From Chitinophaga pinensis (lineage in GTDB: Bacteria; Bacteroidota; Bacteroidia; Chitinophagales; Chitinophagaceae), in NCBI RefSeq assembly GCF_007896845.1, contig NZ_VOHS01000005.1, forward strand, positions 62,001-126,000: DNA of 64,000 bases. The letters are read 5' to 3'. Shown piece after piece: positions 24,659 through 33,360 of the stretch; position 1 is the stretch's first letter; each line of letters starts with the position of its first letter. The notes beneath the pieces are model-generated. The model did not search any database and was not told the DNA's origin. It saw only the letters and a list, made by a program, of their open reading frames with translations. The position numbers and the translations under genes were made by a program.

Positions 24659-25966
24659 TTACAGTTCGTGTCTGATCATTTTTCTCACCAGATCCTGCTG
24701 GGTTTCACGTTCTCTGATGATATATACTTTGTCTTGATCGATCATTACTTCAGCGGGTCTCACATGCAGGTTATAATTACTGGCCATTACCATCCCATAG
24801 GCGCCTACGGTGAATACTGCCACATAATCTCCCTGCTGTAACGGCGGCAAAGGACGTTCTTTGGCCAGATAATCAGATGACTCACAGATGGGTCCTACCA
24901 CATCATAGGTAGTCAGCCCTTCCTGCTGTACCGGATAGTTCCTGTTTGCCAGCAAGTGTTGTGCTTCCGGTTTTACCGGCCATATGAAATGGAAGGCATT
25001 GTACATCGCAGGACGGATCAGTTCTGTCATACCGGCATCCAGTATCGCGATTTGTTTATCGCCGGACTGTTTTACATATAATACTTTCGTCACAAGGATC
25101 GCCGTATTCGCAGAAATGGACCTTCCCGGTTCGAGGATGATCTTAAATCCTTCATGCTTCACATAAGGTTCCAGCAGCTTAATGATCGGACCGGCAAAAC
25201 TCTCCCAAGAGAAGTTATCGTTATCCACATAATTGGCAGGGAACCCTCCACCGATATTCAATACTTTCAGGATAATATTCTTCTGCTTCAGAGACTCCGT
25301 CAGACTGACCATCTTACGGATCACTTCCTCATAAAATGTATAGGAAGATATTGGTGAACCGATATGACAATGCAGACCTTTTATTTTTACATATGGATGG
25401 TCCGCATTCTCTTCTACCAGTGCTTCCACATTCGCGTAATCAATGCCGAACTTCGCCCCTTTATAACCAGTGCGGGTCTTCTCGTTTGTCTTCTCATCAG
25501 TTATATCCGGCTGTATGCGGATCAATACACTCACCTCTCTTTTCAGGTCTCCTGCGAGCTCCTGTATTCTTGCCAGCTCCTGTTCTGATTCGATATTGAT
25601 ATAGCCAACTTCACTCATGATGGCATCAGTGATCTCTTCATCAGATTTACCTACACCTGCAAACACCACCTTAGAGAGATCGGCGTTGCTCTGTTTTACC
25701 ACAAACAGCTCTCCCCCGCTCACGATATCCATACCAGCACCTAAAGCTGCCAGTTCGTTCAGCAGGTGAACATTGTTACTTGATTTTACCGAAAAACAGA
25801 TTACAGGATCCAGCTTCTCAAAAGCACCATAAATCTTCTTATAATGCAACCTGAGTGTGTTCGCAGAATACAGGTAAAAAGGAGTCGGAAGGCCTTTGGC
25901 CGGCAGGCTGTCTACGGGAACATCCTCGCAATACAGTACGCCATTCTTATATTGAAACAGATCCAT
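24659..25966 (-). CDS. lysA: Diaminopimelate decarboxylase
   Basis: This 435-residue fold-type III PLP enzyme catalyses the last step of lysine biosynthesis, meso-diaminopimelate to L-lysine plus CO2, in the cytoplasm. The PLP lysine is in 'CFSVKSSNN' (~60), the His stacking on PLP in 'GLHCHIGSP' and the glycine phosphate loop in 'LNIGGGFPANY'. 'ILEPGRS' and 'GPICESSD' carry the substrate-binding Glu/Cys pair, and the C-terminus has 'VGAYGMVMASNYN'. The length is normal and the ATG at 25966 is a good start. It is followed by the SUFU gene after 33 bp and is divergent from the ArsR gene. Confidence 0.95.
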   Translation of the reverse strand: MDLFQYKNGVLYCEDVPVDSLPAKGLPTPFYLYSANTLRLHYKKIYGAFEKLDPVICFSVKSSNNVHLLNELAALGAGMDIVSGGELFVVKQSNADLSKVVFAGVGKSDEEITDAIMSEVGYINIESEQELARIQELAGDLKREVSVLIRIQPDITDEKTNEKTRTGYKGAKFGIDYANVEALVEENADHPYVKIKGLHCHIGSPISSYTFYEEVIRKMVSLTESLKQKNIILKVLNIGGGFPANYVDNDNFSWESFAGPIIKLLEPYVKHEGFKIILEPGRSISANTAILVTKVLYVKQSGDKQIAILDAGMTELIRPAMYNAFHFIWPVKPEAQHLLANRNYPVQQEGLTTYDVVGPICESSDYLAKERPLPPLQQGDYVAVFTVGAYGMVMASNYNLHVRPAEVMIDQDKVYIIRERETQQDLVRKMIRHEL

Positions 25967-26041
25967 AAAAAATTATCTATAAAACATTAAGATAGCAGAA
26001 ATTATTGTTATGAAAACATTATAAAATCGCTACGACTAAAA

Positions 26042-26064
26042 ATCGGAGAATTCCGATACCTTTG
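26042..26064 (+). promoter_or_regulatory. ArsR promoter: operator inverted repeat plus -7 TACCTTTG
   Basis: ATCGGA-GAAT-TCCGAT (26042-26057) is a perfect six-base-arm inverted repeat that shares its last T with TACCTTTG (26057-26064). The -7 element ends four bases before the ATG at 26069. A protein bound to the repeat would block RNA polymerase, so this looks like an autorepression operator on a leaderless promoter. Confidence 0.65.
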
Positions 26065-26068
26065 TAAT

Positions 26069-26371
26069 ATGGATCAAGTAGACGTTTTTAAGGCCTTATC
26101 CAACAAAAAGAGGCTCGAAATATTAGCCTGGCTGAAGGAACCGGAAAAGCATTTCCCGAAACAGGAATGTGGTGAATTTGCGAAAACAGGTGTATGTGTG
26201 GGACACATTCAGCAGAAATCAGGACTGACACAATCCACCGTGTCAGAATACCTGTCTTTATTACAGCGGGCTAATCTGCTGATAGCAACCCGTTTAGGGC
26301 AATGGACCCATTATAAGCGGAATGAAGAGGCGATCAGGAAACTGGCCCTTCATATTCAGGATGAGCTTTAA
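26069..26371 (+). CDS. ArsR-family winged-helix regulator
   Basis: This 100-residue protein is close to the minimal ArsR length. 'ALSNKKRLEILAWL' is the usual first helix and 'QKSGLTQSTVSEYLSLLQRA' the recognition helix-turn-helix, followed by the wing ('RLGQWTHYKRNE'). Cys34 and Cys43, with His46, lie around the position of the metal-sensing 'ELCVCD' site of classical members ('GVCVGHIQ'), so it may sense a metal, a thiol-reactive compound or redox state. No resistance gene follows; a strong terminator lies 30 bp after the stop, so its targets are elsewhere or it mainly controls itself. Confidence 0.88.
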   Translation: MDQVDVFKALSNKKRLEILAWLKEPEKHFPKQECGEFAKTGVCVGHIQQKSGLTQSTVSEYLSLLQRANLLIATRLGQWTHYKRNEEAIRKLALHIQDEL

Positions 26372-26400
26372 TTCGTCAGATATATCTTATTTCAATTATA

Positions 26401-26441
26401 AAACAAAGAAGCCTGATCAGATCGATCAGGCTTCTTTGTTT
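26401..26441. terminator. Perfect 18-bp-stem bidirectional terminator
   Basis: AAACAAAGAAGCCTGATC (26401-26418) pairs exactly with 26424-26441 across a five-base loop. It lies between the convergent ArsR and GH92 genes. Confidence 0.9.
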
Positions 26442-26463
26442 TTATTATCCAATAATCCAATAT

Positions 26464-28719
26464 TTACTTTGCAGCAGGGCTGTAATTGAGGGAAGATGGC
26501 GGCGTTGCCTGCGCACCTGTACCCCATTGTTTATTAGGCGATTCACCCATTACCAGTTCCAGCACGCCACCTTTCAGCAGGTCTTCATGTGTAAACCACG
26601 GCACGTTGAGCGGCTGACCATTCAGCGTAGCACGCTGGATATATTTTTTAGTAGCAGAGCTACCCGGCGCTGATACAGTAAATGTCTTACCATTAGACAG
26701 TTTAATCGTGATTTCTGAGAATACCGGGCTACCGATATTATATACCGGAATACCGGGTGTTACCGGACAGAAACCCATCATGGAGAATACCACAAATGCG
26801 GTCATACCACCACCATCTTCATCACCCGGAATACCAAACAGGTTATCTGTATACCATGTATCCAGCAGCATACGGATACGTTTCTGTGTTTTCCATGGTG
26901 CGCCTGTGTAGTTGTACAGGTAAGGAATGTGGAAACTTGGTTCATTTCCCATTACGAACTGTCCTACCATACCAGTAGCATCCGGGAAGGTGTACCAGAG
27001 GCTGTATTTACTACGGCCGAGGTTTTCACGGAATAACTGATCCAGTTTTTCTTCTGCTTTCGCTTTACCACCCATCAGATCAAATAATCCGGACAGGTCA
27101 TGTTTCACATCCCAGTTATAAGTGTAAGCATTGTTTTCTGTGAAATAGTCACGTCCACCCTGTCCGCCGGAGAACTTAGGATCAAAAGGCTCTATCCAGT
27201 TACCTTCAGCATCTTTCGGCCACATAAAGCCTTTATCTGCACGGTATACATTTTTGTAGTTAGCGGCACGTTTCAGGAACAGAGGTACATCTTCCGGATG
27301 ACCAGCTGCTTTTGCCAGTTGCGCGATACACCAGTCATCATAGCTGTTTTCCAGTGTTACGGCTACTGCCTGACGGCGCTCAAAATCGTGCACTTCTTTC
27401 ACGGTTTCTTTTTCATCCGGTTTCAGGGATGGCATATAACCGTGTTCTGTATAGAAGGCATCGAGGGAAGTGGCAGGACCATTTCTCCATGGCAACAAAG
27501 TAGCCTGTAAGGAGTTCTTTTTCAGCCCTTCGTATGCTTTTGCGATATCGAAATTACGTACGCCTTTAAACCATGCATCCGCCATCCATGCAGCTGCGTG
27601 GTTGCCAGTCATACAAGGCATGTCTCCATGTGCTACTGCGAATGAAGGCATCCAGCCGCTCTGCTCATACATATCCACATAAGAGCGGATCTTATCAGCT
27701 TCCATCTCAGGATTTAACAGTGTTTGCAGAGGTTCCAGTGCGATATAGGTATCCCACAGCCAGTTATCCACATAGAAAGGCTTATCGGAGGTATGTACTT
27801 TATGATCGTAGGCGCTGTAGTACTGACCGTACTCGTTGATATTCACCATTCTCTCATAAGCGCGGTACAGGGAAGTATAAAATACCCTCTTTTGCGCATC
27901 AGTGCCACCTTTTACGTTGATCTGACCCAGCACTTTATTCCATGCGGCTGCGCCTTTGATAACGAGAGGTGAGATATTCCACAGAGGAATTTCTTTTTTC
28001 AGGTTGGCTTTTGCCTGTTCAACGCTGATAAAGGAAACACCGTAACGTACGGCTACTTTCTGCGGACTATTACCCAGTGCAGCAAACAGGTGCTGCTTCT
28101 TATCTCCGCGATATTCAGTACCGGTGATATCAGCGTTCACTTCCGCATAAAAATAGGCGCTCATACCATTGAAGGTTTCCCGGCCACTGATAGCACGTTT
28201 ACCATCTACGGTCAGGTCACCATCACGATTGAGGATACTTAATCTCAGGTAATGTGGTGCATTAGCGGCGAAATTAACTTCGAAGTATCCGCTGTGTGCT
28301 GCGGGCGCAAATGTTATCTCGTCAGTATCATCCAGATATGCAGAATATTTGCAAGGTGATACCTTTTCCCGGTCATATACACGCGAACGCTTCCAGTTTT
28401 CGGTATTTACCTCTCCGGAGAGTGGCATAAAGCCAAAAAGGCTTTGCTGACGATGGGAGGCTATTGTCAGTGGGAAAAAGTCGATCTGATCTTCCAGCTG
28501 ATCTTTACGGGAAGGGAATACCCTCACCATACTGTTAGGCAGATACATGGCGGGCCTCGTAGGCTCCAGTATCAAGCCCACACTACCTATAGTGGGGTCT
28601 ACATAAGTCAAATTTCCTGTGGGGCTCCAGAGGTTGCTTGCCCCCATCTGAGCCAGACCTGACGTGGTAATTCCTAAGAATAACATGGCTGTACTTATCA
28701 AGTACCTGTTTCTTTTCAT
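26464..28719 (-). CDS. GH92-family alpha-mannosidase-like glycoside hydrolase
   Basis: The ATG at 28719 begins a signal peptide ('RYLISTAMLFLGITTSGLAQ'); a start at 28776 would add 19 residues before it and is rejected. The mature ~725-residue protein has the GH92 N-terminal beta-sandwich ('YVDPTIGSVG') and (alpha/alpha)6 catalytic domain. The likely general acid Glu is in 'YFTENNAYTYNW' (~525) and the base Asp in 'GIPGDEDGGG' (~631), a spacing close to studied GH92 enzymes. 'GNEPSFHIPYLYNY' is also conserved. These calcium-dependent enzymes remove alpha-mannose from N-glycans or mannans. It is a single-gene unit between terminators. Confidence 0.9.
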   Translation of the reverse strand: MKRNRYLISTAMLFLGITTSGLAQMGASNLWSPTGNLTYVDPTIGSVGLILEPTRPAMYLPNSMVRVFPSRKDQLEDQIDFFPLTIASHRQQSLFGFMPLSGEVNTENWKRSRVYDREKVSPCKYSAYLDDTDEITFAPAAHSGYFEVNFAANAPHYLRLSILNRDGDLTVDGKRAISGRETFNGMSAYFYAEVNADITGTEYRGDKKQHLFAALGNSPQKVAVRYGVSFISVEQAKANLKKEIPLWNISPLVIKGAAAWNKVLGQINVKGGTDAQKRVFYTSLYRAYERMVNINEYGQYYSAYDHKVHTSDKPFYVDNWLWDTYIALEPLQTLLNPEMEADKIRSYVDMYEQSGWMPSFAVAHGDMPCMTGNHAAAWMADAWFKGVRNFDIAKAYEGLKKNSLQATLLPWRNGPATSLDAFYTEHGYMPSLKPDEKETVKEVHDFERRQAVAVTLENSYDDWCIAQLAKAAGHPEDVPLFLKRAANYKNVYRADKGFMWPKDAEGNWIEPFDPKFSGGQGGRDYFTENNAYTYNWDVKHDLSGLFDLMGGKAKAEEKLDQLFRENLGRSKYSLWYTFPDATGMVGQFVMGNEPSFHIPYLYNYTGAPWKTQKRIRMLLDTWYTDNLFGIPGDEDGGGMTAFVVFSMMGFCPVTPGIPVYNIGSPVFSEITIKLSNGKTFTVSAPGSSATKKYIQRATLNGQPLNVPWFTHEDLLKGGVLELVMGESPNKQWGTGAQATPPSSLNYSPAAK

Positions 28720-28760
28720 TAGATTCCTTTTTGCATGATAGGACAGGTAAAGTACAAATG

Positions 28761-28794
28761 AAAAAAGAGACTCCAAAGCCGGAGTCTCTTTTTT
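28761..28794 (-). terminator. Terminator of the collagen-like lipoprotein gene
   Basis: AAAAAAGAGACTCC and GGAGTCTCTTTTTT form a perfect 14-bp stem with a six-base loop. It lies downstream of the minus-strand gene ending at 28814 and is symmetrical enough to work both ways. Confidence 0.85.
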
Positions 28795-28813
28795 ATGTCC
28801 TTTTTACTATTTC

Positions 28814-29392
28814 TTAGTCTTTCAGGTGCAGATAAGCTTTTACCTGTTTGTAGTCATTCCAGTCGATACCAGCGGCTTTACGGGCTTCAGCACCACCGGG
28901 AATGATAACATATCTGTATTGCTGATATTTTGCAGTACCGTCTGTGAAGGTGTTGAACGGACCATTTGCCAGCAACGTGATCAGACCAGTGGAAAAAGAC
29001 GGGCTGATAGTAGCGCCGGTAACCGGGCTAACATATGGCAAAGGCGCGATATCTTTCTCTGCATCAGAATAAGTATTGATAAATACTCTTACATCACCGG
29101 TAGACAGGATCTCGTCAGTGATCTTTTCGGCTTCAATCTGTGCGCCGAAGAAAATAGTATCCAGCACACCATTACCGTTGTCATCTGTTTCTTCTTTTAC
29201 AGCAGTGAAGGTTACATCCAGCCAGTCAGAATAAAGAATACCGGAAGTACCATCTTTACCGGGCGTACCGGCAGGACCTGCTGCACCAGTATCCCCTTTT
29301 GCGCCCGCAGGACCAGCTTCACCATCTTTACCACATGCACCGAAGAAAATAATACCGCATAACATTAAAGCATACAAAGACATCTTTCTCAT
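28814..29392 (-). CDS. Lipoprotein with a short collagen-like Gly-X-Y segment
   Basis: This 192-residue protein starts with a lipoprotein signal ('LYALMLCGIIFFGAC', lipobox FGAC). About ten consecutive Gly-X-Y triplets follow, starting 'GKDGEAGPAGAKGDTG', a collagen-like stretch that could trimerise the protein. The C-terminal ~130 residues form a globular domain that includes 'DDNGNGVLDTIFF' and a repeated-strand pattern. It is probably displayed on the outer membrane. It follows the last PorP/SprF gene by 92 bp on the same strand and may be the last gene of the large operon, or separate; a small GCAGC/GCTGC palindrome lies in the gap. Confidence 0.75.
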   Translation of the reverse strand: MRKMSLYALMLCGIIFFGACGKDGEAGPAGAKGDTGAAGPAGTPGKDGTSGILYSDWLDVTFTAVKEETDDNGNGVLDTIFFGAQIEAEKITDEILSTGDVRVFINTYSDAEKDIAPLPYVSPVTGATISPSFSTGLITLLANGPFNTFTDGTAKYQQYRYVIIPGGAEARKAAGIDWNDYKQVKAYLHLKD

Positions 29393-29484
29393 GTTTCGAT
29401 TTAGGTTTTTGAATTTTAAGTTAAAGTGATTGAAATATCTCCATCAAATAGTTTCCGTTAAAGCAGCTGCATGCTGCATAAGAT

Positions 29485-30522
29485 TTACCACATATTACGC
29501 GGACACAGATCCGCAAAGCGATTCCCGATCATAATACCCAGGACAATTTCATGAGAACCATGACTGGCTATGTTCAGTCCGGAAGTTGTATAGTCATAAG
29601 AATACCCGATGTTAAAAGTGGCATTCACATTAATCCCTACCATCGCAGCAATACCATCATTATAGCGGTAAGATCCTCCTACCCATATGCGATCACGGTA
29701 TTGCAGCTTCGCATTGACATCAAAGCTCACCGGCAATGCCGTTACATATTTGATCATAACTGAAGGCAGCAGACTCACCTCTTCATTCACCCACAGGCGG
29801 TATCCCGCGGTTGCAAATAAATGCGGCACCAGTTTGCCTCTATAGACACTGTCTCCTTTCACCTGACCATTATCAAAACCAATTCCTGAAGGCACAACAT
29901 TCTGGGCGGAAATACCGGCAAAGTATTGCGCGGAATAGAGATACAGCCCTGCACTCACGTCAGGTCTCCACCTCCCTAACACAGTACTGGAAGCAATCGC
30001 CGGATCTGAAGGATTCTGAAACTGTAAAGCCGTAGCATCCAGAGAAATGCATTGCGCACCCACACTGATACCGGCACTCAGACTGGTACCCGGTGCTATC
30101 CCGATATGATGTGCATAAGTACCGCTGACTGAAAAGCGGCTCAGTGGACCCGTCTTATCATTCAGGATAGTAAACCCCGCACCGGCATGTGAAGGAGGCG
30201 CTGTATAGGTTTCCCAATAGGCCTTTCCACGGGGATTAGACCCTTCCGGATTAAACCCTGTTGCAGAAGCCTGCGGATAGTCTGTTTTACGCAAAGGACC
30301 ATGTACGGTCAGGTAGGTCGTTACCGGACTTCCATTCACACCTGTCCACTGATGACGGTGACTCGCCTTTACATCCCAATAGTTCTCTATCCCCGCTACA
30401 GCAGGATTAATGATAAACGTGTTCAGTACATACTGTGTATAGTGTGGTTGCTGTTGCGCCAATACCTGTACCGGCCATGCCAGTACAAGTATTATCGCTG
30501 TTATCATGCCCTTCAGCTGCAT
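29485..30522 (-). CDS. PorP/SprF-family T9SS outer-membrane protein (second copy)
   Basis: This 345-residue protein has a signal peptide ('LVLAWPVQVLAQQ') and the PorP/SprF opening 'QQPHYTQYVLNTFIINPAVAG'. Repeated amphipathic strands fit an outer-membrane beta-barrel. Family members are needed for secretion or surface attachment of proteins carrying type B T9SS C-terminal domains; in Flavobacterium johnsoniae, SprF serves the adhesin SprB. It starts 3 bp after the OmpA/PD40 gene, so the two are translationally coupled. It probably serves one of the two cargo proteins encoded upstream. Confidence 0.85.
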   Translation of the reverse strand: MQLKGMITAIILVLAWPVQVLAQQQPHYTQYVLNTFIINPAVAGIENYWDVKASHRHQWTGVNGSPVTTYLTVHGPLRKTDYPQASATGFNPEGSNPRGKAYWETYTAPPSHAGAGFTILNDKTGPLSRFSVSGTYAHHIGIAPGTSLSAGISVGAQCISLDATALQFQNPSDPAIASSTVLGRWRPDVSAGLYLYSAQYFAGISAQNVVPSGIGFDNGQVKGDSVYRGKLVPHLFATAGYRLWVNEEVSLLPSVMIKYVTALPVSFDVNAKLQYRDRIWVGGSYRYNDGIAAMVGINVNATFNIGYSYDYTTSGLNIASHGSHEIVLGIMIGNRFADLCPRNMW

Positions 30523-30525
30523 ACG

Positions 30526-32286
30526 CTACTGTTTTAAGATCCTCAGTTCGATACGTCTGTTCAGTCTTCTGCCTTCCGGATTATCTGTTCCGTCAGGGTT
30601 CGTATTAGGTGCTACCGGTTTAGTGGCACCGTATCCTTTGTATTGTAAACGTTGCTTGTCGATACCTTTTTCCACCAGATAAGCCACACAGTTCAGTGCG
30701 CGTTTTTCTGACAGTTGCTGGTTGTATGCAGCAGAACCGGTATTATCCGTATGTGCACTGATCTCTATTTCCATCTGCGGATGATCTTTCAGTAAAGCCA
30801 CCAATTTATCCAATGCCGGATGAGAGGCAGGTGTCAGGATAAACTCGTTCAGTTCGTAGTAGATCTCCTGCATGGTAATGGCTGTATTCGCCGGCGCATT
30901 CAGAATCGTATCTGCAAGCGTTGGCGGAGGGGTAACCGCTACTACCGGCTCTTCTTTCACAGGCGGTGGCGGTGGTGCCAGATGCAGACTGAATAATTCC
31001 AGACAACATTCGGCGGAACGGTCCGAAGAAAACCATGCATCTTCCAAAATGTATTCAGACTTACTGCGGCTGAAGAAATACATATCATCTTTTACATCAT
31101 TCACCGGATAACCGAAGTTGACAGGTGTGTCCCATTTAGTCAGGTTGCCTTTTGCATAGTAAAGGTCAAAACCTCCCATGCCTGTCCGGCCATTGCTGGC
31201 AAACACCAACGTGCCGGAAGCAGGATGGAAGAAGGGAGCCTCTTCATCTGAAGAAGTATTAATGGCTGGTCCAAGATTTTGAACAGACAATGGTTTACCC
31301 GAAGCATCCAGTTCAGCGCTCCACAGATCATATCCTCCAAGTCCTCCTGCCCTGTCACTCGCAAACAACAAATGACGACCATCCGGCATGATAAAAGGTT
31401 GTTGTGCATTGGCGCCTGCCACGTTGATCATCGCATCCAGTTTCACTGGTTCACTCCACTTATCCCCTTCTTTACGACTGGTATAGATGGCGGCTGACTT
31501 CTTCGCATCTGCTGTTGTCCATTGTGTGAGGTACATAACATTACCATCTGCAGAGATACTGATCGCACCCTGATGCGTCTTTGTTGTCTGCGGAACACCA
31601 GCGCGGGCGGTAACAGCAACAGTATCTTTTGCCAGATAGATGCGGTTCGTGTAATTGGATTCTTTGGTAGATGTATATAATAACTGATCACCTGCCCATA
31701 CAGGCGCATAAGAAGCGCCGCCGGCATTCAGCGCGGCGGACGCTTTTCTTATATGGTAATCGGACTGCTCTTTTTTCTGTAGCTGCTCGCGGATAAAAGG
31801 CAGGTTACGCAGTTCCTGCGCGGCAGCAGTACTGTAAGTATCCTGTTTATCATAGCGGGACAGGAAATCTTTGAATGCAGCTTCAGCGGCATCATATCTT
31901 GCCAGTGAACGCAAACTTTCTCCGTAATAATAAGCTGCCAGTGGAAAACGGCTGCTATCAGCGGCTACTACTTTTGCAAACAGGGGCGCTGCCTTTTCAT
32001 AATCATGTAAGTGACGATAACTGTCTCCCAGCTGGTAGGCTGCCAGTACTTCATCTGCAGAAGGTGCAGGCTTTGTTGTTCCACCGGGTGCTGTATAAGG
32101 ACTATATCCATCTTTAGCAGGAGACTTAGTATTCACCGCCAGATACTTTTCATAGTACATGGAAGCTGAATAATAATCTGCCTGTTTGTAATAGCTGTCC
32201 GCAGCTCTTAAATAACTTACTTTATGTTGTGCCCATGCCAGCTGCATAGCGGCCAGACCTATGACTGTCAGAAATACTTTCTTCAT
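30526..32286 (-). CDS. OmpA-family protein with TPR and PD40 repeats (PorE-like architecture)
   Basis: This 586-residue protein has a signal peptide ('VIGLAAMQLAWAQ'). TPR-like helices follow ('AADSYYKQADYYSASMYYEK', ~30-160), then WD40-like PD40 beta-propeller repeats ('FIMPDGRHLLFASDRAGGLG', 'LVFASNGRTGMGGFDLYYA', ~190-400). After a proline-rich linker (~434) comes an OmpA peptidoglycan-binding domain (~475-586) with 'ISAHTDNTGSAAYNQQLSEK' and 'NRRIELRI'. This order resembles PorE of the T9SS, which links the secretion ring to peptidoglycan. It is flanked by two PorP/SprF genes (18 bp and 3 bp gaps), so it probably anchors this surface complex to the cell wall. Confidence 0.85.
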   Translation of the reverse strand: MKKVFLTVIGLAAMQLAWAQHKVSYLRAADSYYKQADYYSASMYYEKYLAVNTKSPAKDGYSPYTAPGGTTKPAPSADEVLAAYQLGDSYRHLHDYEKAAPLFAKVVAADSSRFPLAAYYYGESLRSLARYDAAEAAFKDFLSRYDKQDTYSTAAAQELRNLPFIREQLQKKEQSDYHIRKASAALNAGGASYAPVWAGDQLLYTSTKESNYTNRIYLAKDTVAVTARAGVPQTTKTHQGAISISADGNVMYLTQWTTADAKKSAAIYTSRKEGDKWSEPVKLDAMINVAGANAQQPFIMPDGRHLLFASDRAGGLGGYDLWSAELDASGKPLSVQNLGPAINTSSDEEAPFFHPASGTLVFASNGRTGMGGFDLYYAKGNLTKWDTPVNFGYPVNDVKDDMYFFSRSKSEYILEDAWFSSDRSAECCLELFSLHLAPPPPPVKEEPVVAVTPPPTLADTILNAPANTAITMQEIYYELNEFILTPASHPALDKLVALLKDHPQMEIEISAHTDNTGSAAYNQQLSEKRALNCVAYLVEKGIDKQRLQYKGYGATKPVAPNTNPDGTDNPEGRRLNRRIELRILKQ

Positions 32287-32304
32287 GTTGTAATCATTTT
32301 TTCT

Positions 32305-33312
32305 TTATAACCTTGGACAAACGAAATCACCCGCTGGTGTTTTCACTGATTTCCGGCCAATGAATGATAAAGAGAGTTCGAAGCTGTTATTACCTCTCGT
32401 AATCTTACCGAGATCAGAAGAGTTGACATCGTAGCTCAATCCGAGCATAAAGCTTTTGTAGCTTACACCGGTATATACAGAGAAGGCGTCTTTTAAACGA
32501 TAGTTCGCACCCAGCATCACATCTGTTTCAGCAGCAACTGTGTATTGTCCATAAGCACCCAACATCTTCTCAGAAGCAGCACCTTGTTTCATATACAATA
32601 CGTTTGGTGTGAGACTGAACAGTTCAGAGATCATCACTCTTACACCGGCATGTGCAGTGGTACGCATAGGTATGCGGGCATCACCGGTAGTACTGAACTG
32701 ATCACTGGGTTTATTCAGGTGCATGACAGAGAATCCACCATAGAGGTTATATTTCTTACCCGGCAGTGCATCGTAATACAACACACCTGCGCCGGCATCA
32801 AAAGCTGCAGCAGTTGTTTTATTGAACATATCATTGGTGGCCTGTCCGGGGTTGTAACCGGTGATAGGATTCCATTGATCACCAAAGTGCAATTTAGCCG
32901 GATCAAATCTGCGCTGAATAAGCCCCATCTGAATACCGAAGACCACCCTATGTTGTTCAAATGCACCAAAGCGGACACCCGTATAAGAAGCGCTACCATA
33001 AGCAGTTGTATAGTTATAGCCACCGTCACCCGCCTTCTGGTTTAACACACTGGCGCCGAAGTTGATATTATTATTCGTCTTCACTTCTCCTGCAATACCA
33101 TAGGTTTTGAAAGGACTGCTCACGCTTCCCCACTGAGAACGATAGATGGCAGATACGCGATAATCCCCATCAAACACACCTGTCAGGGCAGGGTTCAACC
33201 ATGCCGGATACACATAGTAACCGGAGAAGTGCGGGTCGGATTGCGCCTGCAGCTTTTTACCGGTCAGGCCCACTAAGCACAGCATCAACAATGCTTTGGT
33301 AAAAGTTCTCAT
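32305..33312 (-). CDS. PorP/SprF-family T9SS outer-membrane protein (first copy)
   Basis: This 335-residue outer-membrane barrel has a signal peptide ('LLMLCLVGLTGKKLQAQ'), then 'DPHFSGYYVYPAWLNPALTG', the classic PorP/SprF N-terminal motif. 'GIQMGLIQRRFDPAKLHFGD' and the closing 'YDVNSSDLGK...FELSLSF' also match the family. It is 48 bp downstream of the 1371-residue cargo gene and 18 bp upstream of the OmpA/PD40 gene. By analogy with SprB/SprF it is the likely dedicated partner of the adjacent type B cargo. Confidence 0.88.
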   Translation of the reverse strand: MRTFTKALLMLCLVGLTGKKLQAQSDPHFSGYYVYPAWLNPALTGVFDGDYRVSAIYRSQWGSVSSPFKTYGIAGEVKTNNNINFGASVLNQKAGDGGYNYTTAYGSASYTGVRFGAFEQHRVVFGIQMGLIQRRFDPAKLHFGDQWNPITGYNPGQATNDMFNKTTAAAFDAGAGVLYYDALPGKKYNLYGGFSVMHLNKPSDQFSTTGDARIPMRTTAHAGVRVMISELFSLTPNVLYMKQGAASEKMLGAYGQYTVAAETDVMLGANYRLKDAFSVYTGVSYKSFMLGLSYDVNSSDLGKITRGNNSFELSLSFIGRKSVKTPAGDFVCPRL

Positions 33313-33360
33313 GATGTCAGCTTTTTTTATTGATCAATGTTTTTTAATAGTTGTTTATAC

